Positions 21,965-34,068 are shown, counted from the first letter of the stretch. The stretch: 64,000 bases of DNA from Larimichthys crocea (GCF_000972845.2 NC_040033.1:264179-328178); one strand, 5' to 3'. Numbers and translations: made by a program. Notes: a model not told the origin generated them from the sequence alone.

Positions 21965-24255
21965 GGTTAATCAAACCTGGGACAGGACACCACTAACACA
22001 AATCAATAATAAATACAAGGTCACCAGTAACATTACTCAGTACTGTCCTAATACAGTATAAGGGGTGGTACTGAGTACATCATTTACTTTTTGTACTTTA
22101 CCCAGACGAGGGAAACATTGTACTGTGTTTTAACTGCATTTATTGAACAGCTATGTCTTACTTTCAACATAGATTTAAAAATACAGAACAAAGAGCACTT
22201 TATAACTGGTGACCAACGTCAACACTAAAGTTTAACTTAATCATGTAGTTATAAAGATTAACCCTCACAAAATGAATGACTAGCATGACTGTTATTTGTC
22301 TGGTAGGCCCGTTTGCAGGTTTTCTGTATCCTCTGTGGGGTGTCAGTGTTAATCAGCAGCAATAAAAGATATCTGAGCCGTATCTGAGAAGGCGCTGACT
22401 CTGTTAACACTGTATTCTCCTCATTTATTGCTCTCTGTACTAGACTCTGTAGAACATTATGTTGCCTTGTTGTATTTCACACAATAACTGATTAGTCTGT
22501 TAAGTTCACATCATTTTTAATATCCTGATATAATTCTAATATAGTGGAATATCAAAGATGCTTTTGTTGGGTTCTTCTTCTCTTTCTGTAGTAACTACCA
22601 CACACACACATGCGACTGAGTGAGTGAGGTGAGTCTCCTGAATCCTGAACCCACATGTAGGTCATGTAATCAGAAATGTTTTGTGTTATTGTGTCAAGCT
22701 GTGTTTATGAGGGCAGAGGGATTTATATCTGCTATAGAGTCAGTTGAGGTGGAGCCTTCTTTTATTTCCCTTTATCGGTGCAGTCATAGCTCCACATATT
22801 CAAAGATACAGCCAGGTGTAAATGGGGTAAAGAGGCAGTTCGGGATTATTGGTATCCCAACAATACAGAGCATATGTGAAAGTGGGCAGTGGATTCATTC
22901 ACTGAAGCGCAAAAGTGGAATATACAATATACAAAACTTCAATTTATTCATATTTGAATGGCAGGAGGAAAAGAATCATAGATTGTCGTTCAAACTTAAA
23001 CACAACAGATTAGTCACATCATTTAAACATCAAACTCATTTAATTCTGAAGAGAGACTCCCTGCACAGGCAACAGAAAGGAGTGCGCCCCATGAACCCAG
23101 TGGTCCATGCTGAAAGAAACAGAGGGACCTGAAAGTGAAAAGGGTTTTGGTTCGTCCCCATTTTAAGAAGGCGACAGAGCAGACGGAGAGAAAAAGATTA
23201 GATTCTGGAGTCATGGTGATGTGAATTATCCAACAGTTTTATTATTTTCCTTTGTCCTGTCAAGTCCGCTGAGTCAGTTTTCGCTCTGTGTAACTGTAGA
23301 GGAAAGAAAAGTTGGATGAACTCAACAGTTTGGAATTCAATCTGTCCGACACAAAGTCTGTTTGTTCAACACAGTCTGCAATGGATTTCCTGTCTCATCT
23401 TTTTTGGACTCTTTGGAAACCTGTGTTTCTATGATTCCCTGTGTTCTGAGCTGCACATTCAGTTTTACTGTTTCACACCGCTCAGACTACTGAAGTCATA
23501 AGAATGGATGTTACATGTGGAGGAAGAGAGACAAGCAGAGTCTCCAGGCCAGCTGTCTGTCGAGGAAAAGAGTGACACGGTTCCAGAGTATTCATCCAGC
23601 TTCAGTGATGGACCCTGGAACCTCAGAACACAAAGTAAGAGAACTGATCATAACTCATTGTATTGGGACTCATGTTTCAGTTTCCTCTGCTGATGGTCAT
23701 GTTTTCCTCTTGATTTGTGTATTATGTCTAAAAATCAATCAAACTCAGATCGTTGGCCAGACAGCCAATCCAATTAGAGCTTCATGACGCTGTCATTAGA
23801 GAAGGGATCAGAGTCATGTATCGATAAACATGTTGGTGTTTGCACCCAGAGTTCATTCCCACAGGACGAGAGGCAGAAGTCCCCGCAGGAGCCAGCTTTC
23901 GGTCCTATAGAAGATGACTGGTCAAAGATTTTATTGTAGACTTCAACATGAATCTGGACCCGCAGACAACAAGTAAAAGACTGTTTTTACTGTAAACTGA
24001 CAGGATGAAGATGATGAAGATAACCAGATTTATATTCCATGACAATGTCTCCAAAGCTTGAGCTCTGGCACAACAGTCAACAATCAGTTGAGTGATAAAG
24101 AAATAGGTCACAGAGAGAGGAAGAGAGTCATGTTCCGGTGGAGGAGCAAGGGTCCTGCTGTGTTTTGGTTAGTCAGGACGGTCCTGAAGGACCGGTCTCA
24201 TAACCAGCTGTGGACACTGGTTCTGCAGACACGGGCTACAGTTCTTTCTGGACCA
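21965..24255 (+). repeat. 2291-bp perfect duplication, second copy
   Basis: Partner of 18156-20446. Identity stops at ggacca; from 24256 the two copies differ by scattered small indels typical of read noise. Confidence 0.95.
23131..23209 (+). promoter_or_regulatory. ISRE-like motif and candidate 5' UTR exon of NLR copy C
   Basis: Same GAAAGTGAAA site as before copy B (it lies inside the perfect duplication), 0.38 kb before the first coding exon of copy C. Confidence 0.5.
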
Positions 24256-26577
24256 ACATGTTGTACCATAGACCAGAGATTGGAGACTGCCAAAACCCTG
24301 ACTGAGCCGTACTCTCACACTCCTGCTGGTCAGACAAAAAAAGAGGAAGAATAAGAAGTACGATGAAGACATGAAGACGAGTCCACAGTAGCTGACGGAG
24401 GCTGAACAGGGAAGTTCTTCCATGAAGCTGGGGAGGCTTGGCGTTTAACAGGCTGATGAAAGGAAACATCATGTTTTTCTAAGCTAAGAGACCAAAAGAC
24501 CTGGAGCAAGGGTGGTCTGGATGTTCACAGAGCCCTCGGTAGTACTCAGGAGTTTTGTACAAAGATCTTCAAAGAGAGAGTGGAGTCGCCAGAAAACAGT
24601 ACTGCTTTGTTCAATCTGAGGCGTTCAGGAGTTTCTGGCTGGCAGCTACCTGTTCCCCTGTACACCAACAGGAACAAAAGGCACTGGAGGACTTCATTTG
24701 GAGGAAACCTCTGGTGTTTCCTGAGGGAAGCCATGAGAAATCTCGGGTCAAAGTAAAAATGTGTCACACTGGACCTGTTTGTTCGCTTCCTTCATTGGCC
24801 TCTCTCTGGAGATCCAACAGAGGACTCTGGTAGGAGGCCTGCTTGGGTCGACATGCACGTCCAGAAACACCAGAGGAGCCATAAACAACCTGAAGGAGAT
24901 GAACAGTGATTATCTCTCCTGACAAAGCATCAACATCTTCCCTGTTCGGATGAGATGAAGGATGACTCAGTCCATCAGGAATCCAAGAGTTTCCTGAAGT
25001 CAGAGAACAGATCAAATAGGAACTCCTGGATCCACTGCTCAGCTCTGGCCTACGCTGTGCAGATGTACGAGGAGGTTCTGGATGAGTTGGACCTGACAAG
25101 TAACAACACATCATGGGAGGGACGACGGAGATGATTTCCAGCTGTGAGGAACTGCAGAAAGGCTGGAGTAAGTCCAGATGTGATTATCACATTAAAGAGA
25201 TATGGAGACTATCCCCCCTCTTGAAGACAAAAACTGAAATCCTTTCTCTGTCCTCATTGAATATAAAGGTCCATAATCTATTATATATATATTGGTATGT
25301 ATTTGCTGCAATTCATTATGTTGTCTATCTTATTTGACTTTAACTTTTATATTCTCTGTCTCACAGACTTTCTCGATGGTGACCCAGAGACTCACTGTGA
25401 AGTCGTGGCCTCAGCCTCGAAGTCCAACCCCTCCCATCTGACACACCTGGACCTGATGAAAACAGGAACCTGCAGGATTCAGGAGTGGAAGCTTCTGTCT
25501 GCTGGACTGGAGAGTCCAACTGTAAACTGCAGACTCTGATGTCAGTTCTTTGTTCTCTCTTGTACAGTGATATATCTAACCAATTTAAATGCAGATCAGA
25601 AGTTGTGACATTCATTTATTTTCTACCATTTAGAGAAAGCTCATTGGTTAGGACATAGTAATGTGAGCTGCACATTTCATTCAAACCTGAACACATCTGA
25701 TTGATATAAATGGATTTTTATCAACATCATTTATTCTATATTCAGATTGAAGAACGCAGTTTGGTCAGAGTCAGCTGTGTTTTTCTCTGGCCTCAGCTCT
25801 GAATCCCCCCTCCCATCTTGACGAGCTGGACCTCAGTTAAAACAACCTGCAGGTTCTGATGTGAAGCCTCTGTCTGATCTTTTGGATGAGGTCCCACACT
25901 GCAGACATGCAGACTCTGAGGTCAGTAGAGGTTGCAGTCAGTCCATGTTTGGTCTCAGCAGTATTGTTACTAAACACAGTTATTATCAAAGCACAGATCC
26001 AGTATTTCCTGTAAACCTCCGACCTTCTCAGCGGCTGCTTTCCTCAGTGAAGCTGTGAGAGGAGAACGGTGACAGGCTTCAGGATTGGACAGAAAGACAG
26101 AGAGAGAGAGAACAGTCAGCCAATCAGATGAGCCAGAAGCTCGTTGTGATCATGTGTTTTTGGTTGATGTGAAGACGACTGTTGTTGTTGTGTTCATGTC
26201 TACAGGAAATAAAGCTGATTCCAGCTGACAGCATTCCAAGATGTACAGAGACAGTGGTCCTCATTCATCAGACTGTCGGACAATAATTTCAATAATATTA
26301 ATAATATTTATTATTATTAATAACAACAACAACAATAATAACAATGTATTAGAGCTATTTCATTAGCTCCTACACCACGTGTATGTGTACTTAAGAAAAC
26401 ACTGAATCATGACTTCTGTTTTCTGTTTCTTCTCTCATCAGATGGATGTCCTCTTCTCAGTATGGATCTGCGTATTACGATGACTCTGATTATGAGTATG
26501 GGGATGGGTATGGGTATGACTATGACTCTGAGCCTGATTATGGGGGTGACTATGGGTATGATTATGAGTATGACTGA
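23515..26577 (+). pseudogene. NLR copy C: truncated RING-NACHT, two LRR exons and a Tyr/Asp/Gly-rich terminal exon
   Basis: N-terminal motif exons 23515-23635 and about 23845-23972; RING start about 24099-24232; then the same jump into the C-terminal NACHT part as copy B. The helical region runs to about 25167 with frequent indels (TKKEEE, YKDLQRESGVARK, FVRFLHGLSL-like remnants, HCSALAY). LRR exons at 25367-25540 ([22 protein letters not shown]) and 25746-25920 (broken; SALNPPS, LDLS, LCDLL / EVPHCR). A terminal exon at 26442-26577 ends TGA. The LRR exons end in ..AG and the terminal exon starts with A, so the phase matches the usual R codon junction. A polyadenylation signal lies at 27057. 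Frame breaks may be sequencing errors. Confidence 0.8.
26442..26577 (+). other. terminal NLR exon encoding a Tyr/Asp/Gly-rich tail
   Basis: After the acceptor catcag, the frame dictated by the preceding LRR exon (AG|A) reads WMSSSQYGSAYYDDSDYEYG and continues as further Y/D/G/E-rich sequence to YDYEYD and TGA (26575-26577). Of 44 residues 13 are Tyr, 13 Asp or Glu and 7 Gly. The DNA is an imperfect hexamer repeat of the type TATGRN. No known domain. The exon lacks the indels seen upstream. Confidence 0.65.
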
Positions 26578-27062
26578 TGAGAAAGGTGTTTGTGTTCAGA
26601 GATGATCAGCTGAGTCCTGAGATCAGCTCCACTGTCAGACACAAAGTCAAGTCCACCATCATCATGTGTGTTCCTCTAGATCATGTGACAGAGGATCATC
26701 AGTGGATCTGCTCTGCTGCTGCTCTGTCTTTCTTTGACTCATTCAGTCTGTGGTTTCTCTGTATTTCTTTGTTTTGCAGCTCCACACTGTTGGATGATGA
26801 ACTGCCTTTAATTTTCACATTATACTGTATCATGGAGGTTGATGTCAGAGTGCACAGGTCTGCAATTTAGGAACAACAACAGCCCACACACAGCAGAGAA
26901 CATGGAAGAATGCGTGATATGTGATTTAACAACAGCTGACAGCAGATCTGTGTGTTTGAGTGTCAGGATGCGGCAAAAGCTGTTGACCTCATCTTTGAGC
27001 AGGAGAAGTTTGTGCCTAAGTAGTTCAAGTAACTCAGGTCATAATGCATCAGTAACAATAAA
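26578..27062 (+). terminator. NLR copy C 3' UTR with polyadenylation signal
   Basis: Sequence after the stop codon; AATAAA at 27057-27062 is the first canonical signal downstream. Chance frames at 26577-26870 and 26839-27066 have no recognisable domain. Confidence 0.55.
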
Positions 27063-28075
27063 ATAAAAACACTGACAGGAGCCTTTGTGTAATTTTACTT
27101 TGATTCGTTTCAATCTTTTGTATCTTCTGAGTATTTTTTTTTATATTTGTACAATTATCTTAATACTTTCTCCACCACTTTTTTTTTTTTTTATGCAAGA
27201 AGCTTCACAGTAAAGTTGATCAATAAAGTTGATCATTTCTGATTCTGGTTCTTATTAATTCCTCTGATTCTTCTTTTGTGATTGGAGTCTGAAAATAAAC
27301 AGAAATATGCTGTAATGAAGGCAAACACCGCCTTTTATGTTTAGCAGATTCAGGCTGCCATCGTAACTCATTTGTTAGCACAGGTGAACTTCTTTACACA
27401 GTTATATATTTATTTTCTATGCAAATGTTTAACTCCTCTGCACATTTTTAATTTCTCTGCACACATTTAAATTCTATACAAATTATTCATTTCTCTGCAA
27501 AAATCTAGTTTTTTTGGAAGAACTGTGTGAGGTTTTTTTCATGCTGGAGACTGCGTGAACACTTAACAGTAGTGTTATAAAAATTAAGATTATACTGGAG
27601 TGCAGATGTTTTAACTCATATAAATAGTGTTTGTGTGTCCTGTCTTTTGTATGTCTTGTGCACTTCCTTTAGTTGGCCTCTGATTTACTGAGGCTGGCAG
27701 GGAGAGATAATTATAAATCAGTAGTCAGACTAGAGGAGTACCATGTGGATGTAAAATATAGTGCTCATTACTGAGCAGTAAACCAACTAAAGGAATGTTA
27801 TGATGTTATCTGTATCAGTGGGGAGGTGTCAGAGACAGCCCATTTTAAAAAATGTAATTTAACTTTGATACTTTCAATCCAGTCTTCCTTATTTAAGGCT
27901 TCTTCTTTAAAAATTCCCGTAACAGGCAGACCATACTCTATATTTCATACTCTTATTTTTTGGTCGTGGATCTGGACTCGAGTACAAGCTGCCACCCAGA
28001 GGAGTTTTATTGTCTCTTGTTCTACTTGGGAAACATATCAAAGGATGTCAGGGACAAATATTTACTAAAAATATC

Positions 28076-28107
<32 letters not shown>

Positions 28108-28180
28108 ATTCGTTCTTTGTTGTTTACTATAATTTTCTGTTTGTATAGATGTTAGTGCAGTTAACTTATATACACAGATC
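27063..28180. other. intergenic AT-rich DNA
   Basis: No recognisable gene. It contains poly(T) runs at 27126 and 27178, and a (TA)n tract at 28074-28112. Confidence 0.5.
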
Positions 28181-28184
28181 TACG

Positions 28185-28708
28185 ACTATCTATCTAATCT
28201 ATCTATCTATCGATCTATCTATCTATCTATCTATCTTCATCTATCTATCTCCTTTTCTTTCTTTCATTTCTCTTCTCTTCTTTCCTTTTCTTTTCTCTTT
28301 CTCTTCTTTCCTCCTTCTTTCTTTCCTTCTTCTCTTCTCTCCTTTTCTTTCTTTCTTCTTTTCTCTCTCGCTCTCTTTCTGCCTTTCTCTGCTCCTCTCC
28401 TCTCGTTCTCTTTCCTTTCTCTTCTTTCCTTCCTCCCTTCCCTTTTCCTCTTTCTCCTCTCCCTCATTCTTTCCGTCTGCTCTTCTTTCTTTATTTCTCG
28501 TTTCTCTTTCTTCCTTCTCCGAGTTCTGATTGTCTTTCCTTTCTTTTGTTCTTTCCTTCTTTCTTTTATCTTCTGGTCTTTCTTCTGTTCTTGCTTCTTT
28601 CTTTTCTGTTCTTCCTTTTCTTCTTTCTTCTTTTTTCTTTTTTCTTTTTTGCTCTTTCTCCTTGCGTCCTTCTTCACTCGTCTCTTTCTCTTCTATTTCC
28701 GTTTCTTT
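28185..28708 (+). repeat. (TATC)n plus long (CTTT)-rich polypyrimidine tract, left copy
   Basis: ctatctatctat units from about 28185 to 28250, then some 450 bases almost free of A (C/T-rich, mainly ctttctttc) up to about 28708. The same order of repeats appears cleanly at 31270-31594. Long frames in this tract (Leu/Phe/Ser-rich on plus, Lys/Glu/Arg-rich on minus) are simple-repeat artefacts. Confidence 0.9.
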
Positions 28709-29530
28709 CAGATATGTTATCGTCACCTCACCTCCGGCCGTCGTCTCGACATGCGGGGCGGTGTCCCATCATCTGACGACCACCTGACTATCGCTCTGGC
28801 GTGCCTGGTTCTCCTCGCGGTCCGCGGCGTGAAGCCGAGCTGGCGCGAGAACACACAGACGTCACGGGAATAATGGTCGAGGCTCCCGCGGATATAAGGA
28901 AGGTACTGTTTGTGTTGTTTTTTTCCTTTGAATTACTTTGAGCTGATTAAGAACTATACTGATCACTATAACTTTCACTTCGACTTCCAGGCGTAATTAA
29001 TCAGAAGGGAGGGAGAGACGGGTGCGTGGCGGCGCGCGCCCGTGGGAATAAAAACGGCGGTTATTTTTAGCCCAAACTTTTAACCACGCCTGTGCACGAG
29101 CCGCCGACCTCCGTCGAAAATAAGAGCACCGAGCTTTAGCGCGGTTCGCCCTCCACCACGCCGCACAAGCAGCTTCGTCGTCGCGTCCGAGCAGAAGCGT
29201 CCCTCGGGGAGGCAAATAACGAAGCTCTTCGCTCGACAGCGTCGCGGACCGGCACCGCGGGCCCGCACCGGCCACGAGGCGGCTTCGCCGGTACGACACG
29301 TGGCGGAACCGGCGCGTGAACGCGCGAGGCGAGCTCGGAGTCCGTTTTTAATTTAAAACCGATAAACGACGCCGCCGCTAACGTTTTACATGCGCGCGAG
29401 GCCTGCCGCAGGAGAAGCGGGCGGGAGCTTTTAGTTTCCAAACCTGAAGCATGAGGCTCACCTGTCGGCTTGAAAGCTGAAGGATCACTGCCCGAACCAA
29501 GGTGGGGCCAGTGTCAGCGTGAACAGGTTA
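28709..29530. other. CpG-rich segment, left copy
   Basis: GC- and CpG-rich sequence with gacgtcacggg (CRE-like) at about 28858-28869 and a long run of CG-containing words to about 29420. It corresponds to 31595-32310 beyond the gap, with scattered indel differences. By position it could be a CpG-island promoter; see the right copy. Confidence 0.6.
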
Positions 29531-29564
29531 TATCAGACTGATGATGTTCATTCATATACGGGGA

Positions 29565-30380
29565 CCAACACACACACCACAACACACCACACACACACAC
29601 ACACACAGAGTTAGAAACAACACACACCCACACAACAGCACACACACACACACACTGAGTTAGAAACAACAACAACACACACACACACACACACCCACCA
29701 CACGACACCTGAGTTAGAACAACACACACACAAAACACCTGAGTTAGAAACACACACACACACACTGATTAGAAAACAACACACACACCCCACTGAGTTA
29801 GAAACACACCACACACAACACCACACACACAACACACTGAGTTAGAACAACAAAACAAAACCCACACACCAACACACAGTGGAGTTAGAACCAACACCAC
29901 AACACACACACACCACACAGAGGTTTAGAAAAACACCAAAACACACACACACACACGAGTTAGAACAAAACACACCACACACTAGTTAGAAACAACACAC
30001 CACACACGAGTTAGAAAACACACCACAAACTGAGTGAGAAACAACACAACACACACACGTGAGTTAGAACACAACAACACACACACACCACAGCACACCA
30101 CACCAGTGAGTTAGAAAACAACAACACACCACACACACACACACACGGAGTTGAAACAATAACAACACACACACACACACCATTGATTAAGAAACAACAA
30201 CACACACAACACACACACACACACTGAGTTAGAAACAACAACCACACCACACACCACACACACTGAGTTAAAAACAACAACAACCACACACACACACACA
30301 CACTGAGGTTTAGAACAACAACAACACAAATGAGTTGAAACAACACACACACCACAACTGAAGTTAAAAACAACAACAAC

Positions 30381-30412
<32 letters not shown>

Positions 30413-31259
30413 ACACTGAGTTAAAAACAACAAGCAACACACACCACACACACAACCTGATTAGAAACAACAGACACAAAACACACACAGTGAGTAGAAA
30501 CAACAACACACACACACCACCCACCACACAACACACACACACTGAGTAGAGAAACACACACACACACACACACACACTGAGTTAGAAACAACAACAACAC
30601 ACACACACACTGAGTTAGAAACAACACAACACACACACACAACACACAAACTGAGTAAAACAACACACACACACACACACACACCACCTGAGTGAGAAAC
30701 AACAACAACACACACACACACACGACACACATCACACTGAGTTAGAAACAACAACACCACACACACCACACACACTGAGTTAGAAACAACACACACACCA
30801 CACACAACACACACACACTGAGTATAAAACAAACACACTCACACACACGAGTTAGAAACACACACCACACACACACACCACGGAAGTTATAAGCAACACA
30901 CCACACACAACTGAGTTAGAAACCACAACACACACACAGTGAGTTAGAAACAAACACACACAACACACACACACACTGATTAGAAACAACACACACACAA
31001 CACACACACTGATTAGAAACAACAAACACACACACACAGTGAGTTAGAAACAACACACAACACAATTGAGTAGAAACACACACACAACCACACACACACT
31101 GAGTTGAACAACAACACACACACACACACACACCCACACAGTGAGTTAGAACAACAACACACACACACACCCACTGAGTTTAAGAAACACAACACACACA
31201 CACACACACAACTGAGTGAGAAACAACCAACACCACACACACACACACGGAGTTAAAAA
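29565..31259 (+). repeat. CA-rich minisatellite with tgagttagaaacaacaac unit (noisy copy)
   Basis: About 40-50 units of the form (CA)n + ctgagttagaaacaacaac, with unit lengths varying by one to a few bases, ending at the third N gap. The clean form of the same array is only four to five units at 32335-32500. Val/Cys-rich frames on the minus strand are repeat artefacts. Confidence 0.9.
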
Positions 31260-31269
31260 NNNNNNNNNN
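31260..31269. other. assembly gap (10 N)
   Basis: Ten N. Flanks are two versions of one locus (see findings). Confidence 1.
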
Positions 31270-31306
<37 letters not shown>

Positions 31307-31499
31307 CCTTTTCTTTCTTTCTTTCTCTCTTTCTTTCTTTCTCCCTTTCTTTCTTTCTCTCTTTCTTTCTTTCTCCTTTTCTTTCTTTCTCTCTTTCTTT
31401 CTTTCTTTCTTTCTCCTTTTCTTTCTTTCTTTCCTCCTTTTCTTTCTTTCTTTCTCTCTCTCTCTCTCTCTCTTTCTTTCTTTCCTCCTTTTCTTTCTT

Positions 31500-31540
<41 letters not shown>

Positions 31541-31594
31541 CCCTCTCCTTTTCTTTCTTTCTTTCTTTCTTTCTCTCTTTCTTTCTTTCTTTCA
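31270..31594 (+). repeat. (TATC)n and (CTTT)/(CT)n microsatellites, right copy
   Basis: Regular tatc units to about 31306, then ctttctttc and ctctct blocks to 31594. Much cleaner than 28185-28708. Confidence 0.95.
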
Positions 31595-32310
31595 GATAGT
31601 TATCGTACCTAACTTCCGTCCGTCGTCTCGACATGGCGCGTGTCCATCTTGACCTGACCGACTATCTCTGCTGTGTGTTCTCGCGCGTGAAGCCTCGCGA
31701 GAACACACGACGTCACGGGATAATGGTCGGAGGCTCTCGCGGATATTAAGAAGGTACTTTTGTTTTTTCTTTTAATTACTTTGAGCTTAATTAAACTAAA
31801 TTCACTTCGACTCCAGCGATTAATCAGAAGGGAGGACGCGTGCGTGCGCGCGCGCCCGTGGGAATAACGGCGGTTATTTTAGCGCCAACTTTGACCCGCC
31901 GGCACGAGCCGCCGACCCTTCGAAATAAGAGCACCGAGCTTTAGCGCGCGTTCCCTCCACCGCGACAACAGCTAGCTTCGGCTCCGAGCAGCGTCCGCCG
32001 GGGACCGGCACCGAGGGCCCGCACCGGCTCACGAGGCGGCTCGCACGGTACACACGGTGCTCGGTAACCGGCGTGAACGCGCGAGCGAGCTCTGGAGGTC
32101 GTTTTTTAAACCGATAAACGACGCCGCCGCTAACGTTAGCATGCGCGCGAGGCCTGCTCAGGAAGCGGGCGGGAGCTTTTATTTTCCAAACCTGAAGCTG
32201 AGGCTCACCTGTCAGGCTGAAGCTGAGGCTCACCTGTCCGGCTGAAGCTGAGGCTCACCTGCCCGAACCAAGGTGTGTCAGCGTGAACAGGTTACTATCA
32301 GACTGATGAT
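31595..32310 (+). promoter_or_regulatory. CpG-rich segment, candidate promoter of mynn
   Basis: High CpG density, gacgtcacggg (CRE half sites) near 31708-31719, and CG-rich stretch 31830-32160. It lies 1.8-2.4 kb upstream of the mynn start codon on the same strand, with no other gene start nearby. An acceptor-like ttatccag just before the mynn ATG exon (34060) suggests an upstream non-coding exon. A promoter role is inference. Confidence 0.4.
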
Positions 32311-32334
32311 GTTCATTCATAATAACTGTGACCA

Positions 32335-32500
32335 ACACACACACACACACACACACACTGAGTTAGAAACAACAACAACACACACACACACACACACACT
32401 GAGTTAGAAACAACAACAACAACACACACACACACACACACTGAGTTAGAAACAACACACACACACACACAGAGTTAGAAACAACAACAACACACACACA
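32335..32500 (+). repeat. CA-rich minisatellite (clean copy)
   Basis: Four to five units of (CA)n followed by ctgagttagaaacaacaac. Confidence 0.9.
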
Positions 32501-32502
32501 TA

Positions 32503-34060
32503 AACTTCAGCTTTATTTATTTGTGTAGCACCTTTCACACAGCGCAGAGTAAAAACAGAAATACACAACAACTCAGCCGTTTGCATGAAAAAGTAGAAAA
32601 ACATAAAACTACAACAACGAAACAGAAACAGAAAAGTGAAGAGCTACAGGGTGAACAGCGTAATGTAAGAACAGCTGAGATATCTTAAAATGTTTCTAAA
32701 ACTACACATTAAAGTTTTCCTCGCTCTGACGTTCCACCAGGTGAGTGACGTCAACACGCTGACTTATTTAAACCACAGCATGACTCTGCTCATGTTGTTA
32801 CACATTAACTACACGTAGAGACTCATAAATAAATATCAGGTCAGCTTTAATATCAGAACATACGAGAAGAACAGCAGTGACATGAAATATAAAACATAAG
32901 TAAAAGAAAAATATAAATATATACAAGCTAAAAAACATCACAGTGTAAACAGAGTTAGTTTAAACAGGTGCTGTACACGGTTTGCATAAAATCTGTTTTT
33001 GCTTTTATCTAGTTTCCAGTTTGTAAAGATCCTTAAAGCATGCGGTGACACACACTGCGATAAACACGCATTCAAACTAACGTATACTGCTGTCAGCGTG
33101 TGTTGAAGTTAAACCAACCAAGAAGAAATGGAACCTGCAAATAAAAAAACTATAAAAGCAAAGAGAGAACAAGATTTTATATATATAAAAAAATAAGAAA
33201 TAGACCTGCAGATAACACAATAATAGAAAAACAGTAAAGTGAGAATGTTAAAATAAATAAACGTGGTTTATACAGCAAGTTGTGTTACGTACACGAGGTA
33301 TAAATATATAGAGTATGCACAGCATGTGCAGATTGGCTGTGAGTGATTTATTTACATATTAAAAAACAAAAACGTAAACGGTGAGAACAGTTTCTAACTT
33401 CCAGGTAAAGCTCCTGACTCTGAATCGAGGGCGCGTGACTTCAAATTAATCAGCCGGGGGGACGTGACCAGAACATGTGACATCCGGGACCGATAGAGGA
33501 ATATACATGATTTCTTCTTGTCGAGCCTGAAGTGTTGTTCTTCCTCCGTGCCTCAGCTCCATTGTTAAAAACACATCAGTGCACCACGTGACGCGTTTTA
33601 CTTCCTCCGATTAATAAACGAGTCATTGTTAAAAGGTCCAGCGTCGTAAACTAAACGTTACATACTTTATGAAATCTGTCCATCGGCTCACAGTGGGAGC
33701 TTCTCTACCGTGAGATTCTTTAGGAAATGTTTGGCCCGGTTATCCTTTAATATGTTTCCCAAGCAGAACGATAAAGTAACAACAATAAAACGCCTCTGGG
33801 TGTCCAGAACCAAGACCAACAAATAAGAGTATGGTCTGCCGTTAAGGGTCCACGTTGTCTCCAACATTGGTTCTGATGTTTGTTTTGATTTAGACTTTTC
33901 TTAGATGATTAGAGATGATTTCAACATCCAGCTCCTTTCCCAGTTAAGCAAAGTTTGATCTGGCTCTGTCCGTCCGTCTCCGGTCATGTACGAGCAGTAG
34001 ATCTAGATGCAGGACAGTATCTTCAGAGGCGTTGACCGTCTTTGTGTCCTCGTTATCCAG
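32503..34060 (+). other. intergenic region or 5' intron before mynn
   Basis: About 1.5 kb without a recognisable gene. 32510-32575 (agctttatttatttgtgtag, then cacctttcacacagcgcag) resembles the 3' part of a common teleost retroelement. The rest is AT-rich unique-looking sequence. Confidence 0.45.
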
Positions 34061-34068
34061 CAGCAGAG

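Noticed and set aside
10223..26577. Intact full-length NLR gene call
   Set aside because: No continuous set of in-frame exons can be read from N-terminus to LRR in any copy; recorded as broken copies with possible sequence errors instead.
28241..28726. 161-codon Lys/Glu/Arg-rich frame and Leu/Ser/Phe-rich frames opposite
   Set aside because: Both come from the (CTTT)/(CT) tract and reappear at 31293-31634 for the same reason.
29514..31246. Many Cys/Val-rich minus-strand frames
   Set aside because: Translations of (CA)n and the ctgagttagaaac spacer; they shift frame with every unit-length change.
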